Shown in pieces: positions 53,897-56,093 of a stretch of 56,093 nucleotides of DNA. The notes under the pieces are model-generated. The model was not told where the DNA came from and did not search any database. It saw only the letters and a list, made by a program, of their open reading frames with translations. The DNA comes from Chloroflexota bacterium. Its GTDB lineage: Bacteria > Chloroflexota > UBA6077 > JACCZL01. Numbering within the stretch: the stretch's first letter is position 1; every line of letters starts with the position of its first letter. The position numbers were made by a program, and so were the translations under genes. The stretch spans positions 25,196 to 81,288 of the forward strand of contig JAUJPG010000024.1 in NCBI GenBank assembly GCA_030447245.1, read 5' to 3'.

Positions 53897-54743
53897 TCCC
53901 ATCCCAGTCGGGCAGCCAAGCCCCGCCGCGGAGCTGCCAGCCTCGAGACTCGCGGGCGAGGGATCGGCCGCCAACACCACGCCGCTGGGCCGTGATCTGC
54001 CGGCGGCCCAACGTCTGCTTGAGGTCTACCATCGGCTCTTCGCCGCGTACGGACCCCAGGCTTGGTGGCCCGGCGGCGACGACCCCTTCGCCGTCGCGGT
54101 AGGAGCGATCCTGACCCAGATCGTCTCCTGGCGCAACGTCGAGATCGCACTGGCGAATCTCCGAGCCGCCGGCGCGATGACGCCGCGGGCGCTGATCGCC
54201 CTACCGATCGAGGAGCTCGAGTCGCTGGTCCGCCCGGCCGGCTACTATACGGTCAAGGCGCGACGACTGCGGGCCTTCGCGCAGATGCTTGTCGACGAGT
54301 TTAGCGGCGACCCGTCGCGCCTTTTTGCCCTGCCGATGCCCGAGCTGCGTGCCAAGCTCCTTGCCACCCATGGCATCGGCGAGGAGACTGCCGACGACAT
54401 CGTCGTCTACGCCGCCGGCCAGCCGAGCTTCGTCGTCGACGCCTACACCGTGCGCCTGTTCAGCCGCCTCGAGCTCACTCCGAAGACGCTCGGCTCTGCC
54501 AGCCGAGGCGTGGTGCTCCGCTACGGCGACTGGCAGCGGCTGTTCATGGATCACCTGGTGCCAGACGCGGCGCTGTCGAACGAGTATCACGCGTTGATCG
54601 TCCGCCACGGGGTCGTCCGCTGCCGCAAGCGCGACCCCCGCTGTGGTGACTGTCCGCTGTTGGAGCTCTGCCCGGCCGGCCGCGAGCACCTCGCCGCGCC
54701 GCGTGCAACCCGCGGGCCGCGTACAATCGAGGCGGTGGGCTAG
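53847..54743 (+). CDS. Endonuclease III/MagIII-like DNA glycosylase with [4Fe-4S] cluster
   Basis: A HhH-GPD glycosylase. 'DDPFAVAVGAILTQIVSWRN' is the N-terminal core; 'GIGEETADDIVVYAAGQPSF' is the helix-hairpin-helix, followed by the catalytic Asp in 'VVDAYTVRLFSRL'. The hairpin has Glu where Nth enzymes have the catalytic Lys, as in the HP0602/MagIII-type 3-methyladenine glycosylases, so an alkylation-repair monofunctional enzyme is likely. The C-terminus has Cys-x6-Cys-x2-Cys-x5-Cys ('CRKRDPRCGDCPLLELC'), the iron-sulfur loop. The start is uncertain: the ATG at 53847 overlaps the PPOX gene by 50 bases, and the first conserved residues lie about 50 codons on. Confidence 0.85.
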   Translation: MRSNVGSRIITRPSSTDPIPVGQPSPAAELPASRLAGEGSAANTTPLGRDLPAAQRLLEVYHRLFAAYGPQAWWPGGDDPFAVAVGAILTQIVSWRNVEIALANLRAAGAMTPRALIALPIEELESLVRPAGYYTVKARRLRAFAQMLVDEFSGDPSRLFALPMPELRAKLLATHGIGEETADDIVVYAAGQPSFVVDAYTVRLFSRLELTPKTLGSASRGVVLRYGDWQRLFMDHLVPDAALSNEYHALIVRHGVVRCRKRDPRCGDCPLLELCPAGREHLAAPRATRGPRTIEAVG

Positions 54744-54760
54744 CGACCTGGAGGCATACC

Positions 54761-55765
54761 ATGGAATATAGGACGCTCGGGCGGACCGGGCTGCGCGTTT
54801 CGGCGCTCGGCTTCGGCGCCGGGGGTATTGGCGGTCTGATGGTTCGGGGCACCGAAGCCGAGCAGCGGCGGACCTTCGCCCGCGCGATCGAGGCCGGCAT
54901 CACCTACGTGGACACCGCGCCGGGCTACGGCTCCGGCGCATCCGAAGAAGCACTCGGGCGGTTGCTCCCAACCGCGGGCCCTGACGTCTACGTCGGCACG
55001 AAGGTCGCGCTCACGCCAGCCGATCTGGAAGACGCGCCGGCCGCGATCCGCCGCTCGCTCGAGGCAAGCCTGCGGCGTCTAAACCGCGAGCAGGTAGATC
55101 TGTTCCAGCTCCACAACCACGTCGCATCCGTCGGCGGACCGCCGACGGATGCGCGCGGAGCCCAGCCCGGCGCCGAGCGCGTTGGTCTACAGGATGCGCT
55201 CGGCCCGATCGCCGAGGGGTTGGCCGCGGTCCGCGAGGCCGGGCTGACCCGCTTCGTTGGGCTGACTGGACTGGGTGAGCCGGAGGCGCTACACCAGGTC
55301 ATTGGGTCCGGCCGATTCGACACCATCCAGTGCTACGTGAACGCCTTGAACCCCTCGGCAGGCTGGCCGGCGCGGAATCCGGCCGAACTGGACTTCGGCC
55401 AGGTGATTGACCGGTCCGCAACGGCCGGCATGGGGGTGATCGCCATCCGGGTCCTCGCCGCCGGGGCCCTGGCGGTTGCCGACGAGCGCCACGCAAATGC
55501 TGGCGACCCTGGCGCGCCGCTGGTGCCGGGTGCCGCCTACGACGCGAACCTCGAGCGTGCCGGCGCGCTCCGCGGCCTCGCCAGTGAGCTGGGCCTGGAG
55601 AGCCCGGCCGAGCTGAGCTTCCGCCTGGTGCTCAGTCATCCCGGCGTCTCCACCGCCCTGGTCGGCTACTCCGACCTAGACCAGCTCGAGACGACCCTGC
55701 GCTGGGCCGAGCGTGGACCGCTGGATCAGGCAACCGTCGCGCGTGTCCTTGCCGCGGCGGGATAG
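54761..55765 (+). CDS. Aldo/keto reductase
   Basis: A 334-residue TIM-barrel oxidoreductase. It starts 'MEYRTLGRTGLRVSALGFGA', with catalytic Asp and Tyr in 'ITYVDTAPGYGSGASEEALG', Lys in 'DVYVGTKVAL' and His in 'VDLFQLHNHVAS'; this is the full catalytic tetrad. The end resembles the L-fucose/galactose dehydrogenase-like and YhdN-like groups. It reduces or oxidises a small carbonyl compound with NADP(H). The ATG at 54761 follows TGGAGG. It lies 17 bp downstream of the glycosylase gene on the same strand and may share its transcript. Confidence 0.9.
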   Translation: MEYRTLGRTGLRVSALGFGAGGIGGLMVRGTEAEQRRTFARAIEAGITYVDTAPGYGSGASEEALGRLLPTAGPDVYVGTKVALTPADLEDAPAAIRRSLEASLRRLNREQVDLFQLHNHVASVGGPPTDARGAQPGAERVGLQDALGPIAEGLAAVREAGLTRFVGLTGLGEPEALHQVIGSGRFDTIQCYVNALNPSAGWPARNPAELDFGQVIDRSATAGMGVIAIRVLAAGALAVADERHANAGDPGAPLVPGAAYDANLERAGALRGLASELGLESPAELSFRLVLSHPGVSTALVGYSDLDQLETTLRWAERGPLDQATVARVLAAAG

Positions 55766-55866
55766 CTCACGCGGCTGGACAGACCATCTCAACAGCATGT
55801 CGGCTGCGCCCGAGCGATGATGGTCGCGGTCCGCGGCGCGGCGGCACGCGCCGCCGGCGTCGGGCT

Positions 55867-55943
55867 TGGTGCCCCCAAGGGGATTCGAACCCCTGATCTC
55901 CGCCTTGAAAGGGCGGCGTCCTGGGCCGCTAGACGATGGGGGC
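55867..55943 (-). tRNA. tRNA-Glu (anticodon TTC)
   Basis: Complete cloverleaf on the minus strand: acceptor GCCCCCA/TGGGGGC, anticodon loop CTTTCAA (TTC), T loop TTCGAAT, discriminator A and an encoded CCA at 55867-55869. It lies downstream of the initiator tRNA and its terminator on the same strand. Confidence 0.95.
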
Positions 55944-56003
55944 CTGAGGAGTGCCGCGAGCGACGCCTGCGCTGAGAGTGTACCAGGAAAAGAGGGCGAA
56001 AAA

Positions 56004-56029
56004 AGAGCCAGGTCACCAGACCTGGCTCT
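56004..56029 (-). terminator. Rho-independent terminator after the initiator tRNA
   Basis: AGAGCCAGGTC pairs exactly with GACCTGGCTCT around a four-base loop. On the minus strand it is followed by a T run (TTTTTTC). It separates the partial initiator tRNA from tRNA-Glu. Confidence 0.9.
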
Positions 56030-56034
56030 TGCTC

Positions 56035-56093
<59 letters not shown>

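Overview
This is a high-GC, gene-dense bacterial chromosome segment. F420 biosynthesis (CofE), mycothiol-type enzymes, twin-arginine exported enzymes, a CIRCE-controlled groES-groEL operon and GTAGGGG...CCCCTAC palindromes together suggest a Chloroflexota lineage near Thermomicrobia/Sphaerobacter, or a related terrestrial phylum. That placement is inference; no rRNA or other taxonomic marker gene is present.

Layout. 1-3.8 kb: the 3' part of a large glycoside-hydrolase-like gene and a NIPSNAP protein. 3.8-4.5 kb: a VapBC toxin-antitoxin pair. 4.5-8.1 kb (minus strand): EamA transporter, CofE, ABC ATPase and ABC permease. 8.2-12.1 kb: a fumarylacetoacetase-family enzyme and two membrane glycosyltransferases, the second broken by frameshifts. 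12.2-15.2 kb: a disturbed stretch with a defective tRNA, a frameshifted hydrolase, an MtfA-like peptidase and an IS5-type transposase. 15.2-22.4 kb: thioredoxin, RmlD, an MshD-like acetyltransferase, a phosphoribosyltransferase, TerC, DUF6062 and an MshC-type cysteine ligase. 22.4-33.4 kb: housekeeping genes (lysC, thrB, a J-domain protein, murE, uvrC, PHP, C45 hydrolase, coaE, map). 33.5-39.8 kb: an aminotransferase and an apparent catabolic set (DUF3500, extradiol-type VOC dioxygenase, FAH hydrolase, exported cyclase). 40-45.7 kb: a secreted CARDB protein, two IS5 remnants, an adenylate cyclase, an SDR and a retropepsin-like pair. 45.8-49.1 kb: groES-groEL with a small DUF433/DUF5615 toxin-antitoxin cargo lying between two 142-bp copies of the groEL 3' end. 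49.2-55.8 kb: a peroxiredoxin with an in-frame TGA at its peroxidatic position, gamma-glutamyltransferase, an M24 peptidase, a PPOX flavoprotein, an endonuclease III homologue and an aldo/keto reductase. The window ends with tRNA-Glu and a partial initiator tRNA.

Two observations matter most. First, the peroxiredoxin at 49.3-49.8 kb looks like a selenoprotein: TGA replaces the catalytic Cys, the frame continues intact with strong peroxiredoxin similarity, and a SECIS-like hairpin follows at the expected distance. Second, the groEL 3' end is duplicated around a toxin-antitoxin module, as if groEL were an attachment site for a miniature element.

Caution on sequence quality: at least ten genes, several of them housekeeping, are interrupted by one-base shifts, often beside runs of C or G, with no other decay. 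Many of these are probably base-calling or assembly deletions, so 'pseudogene' calls here are provisional.
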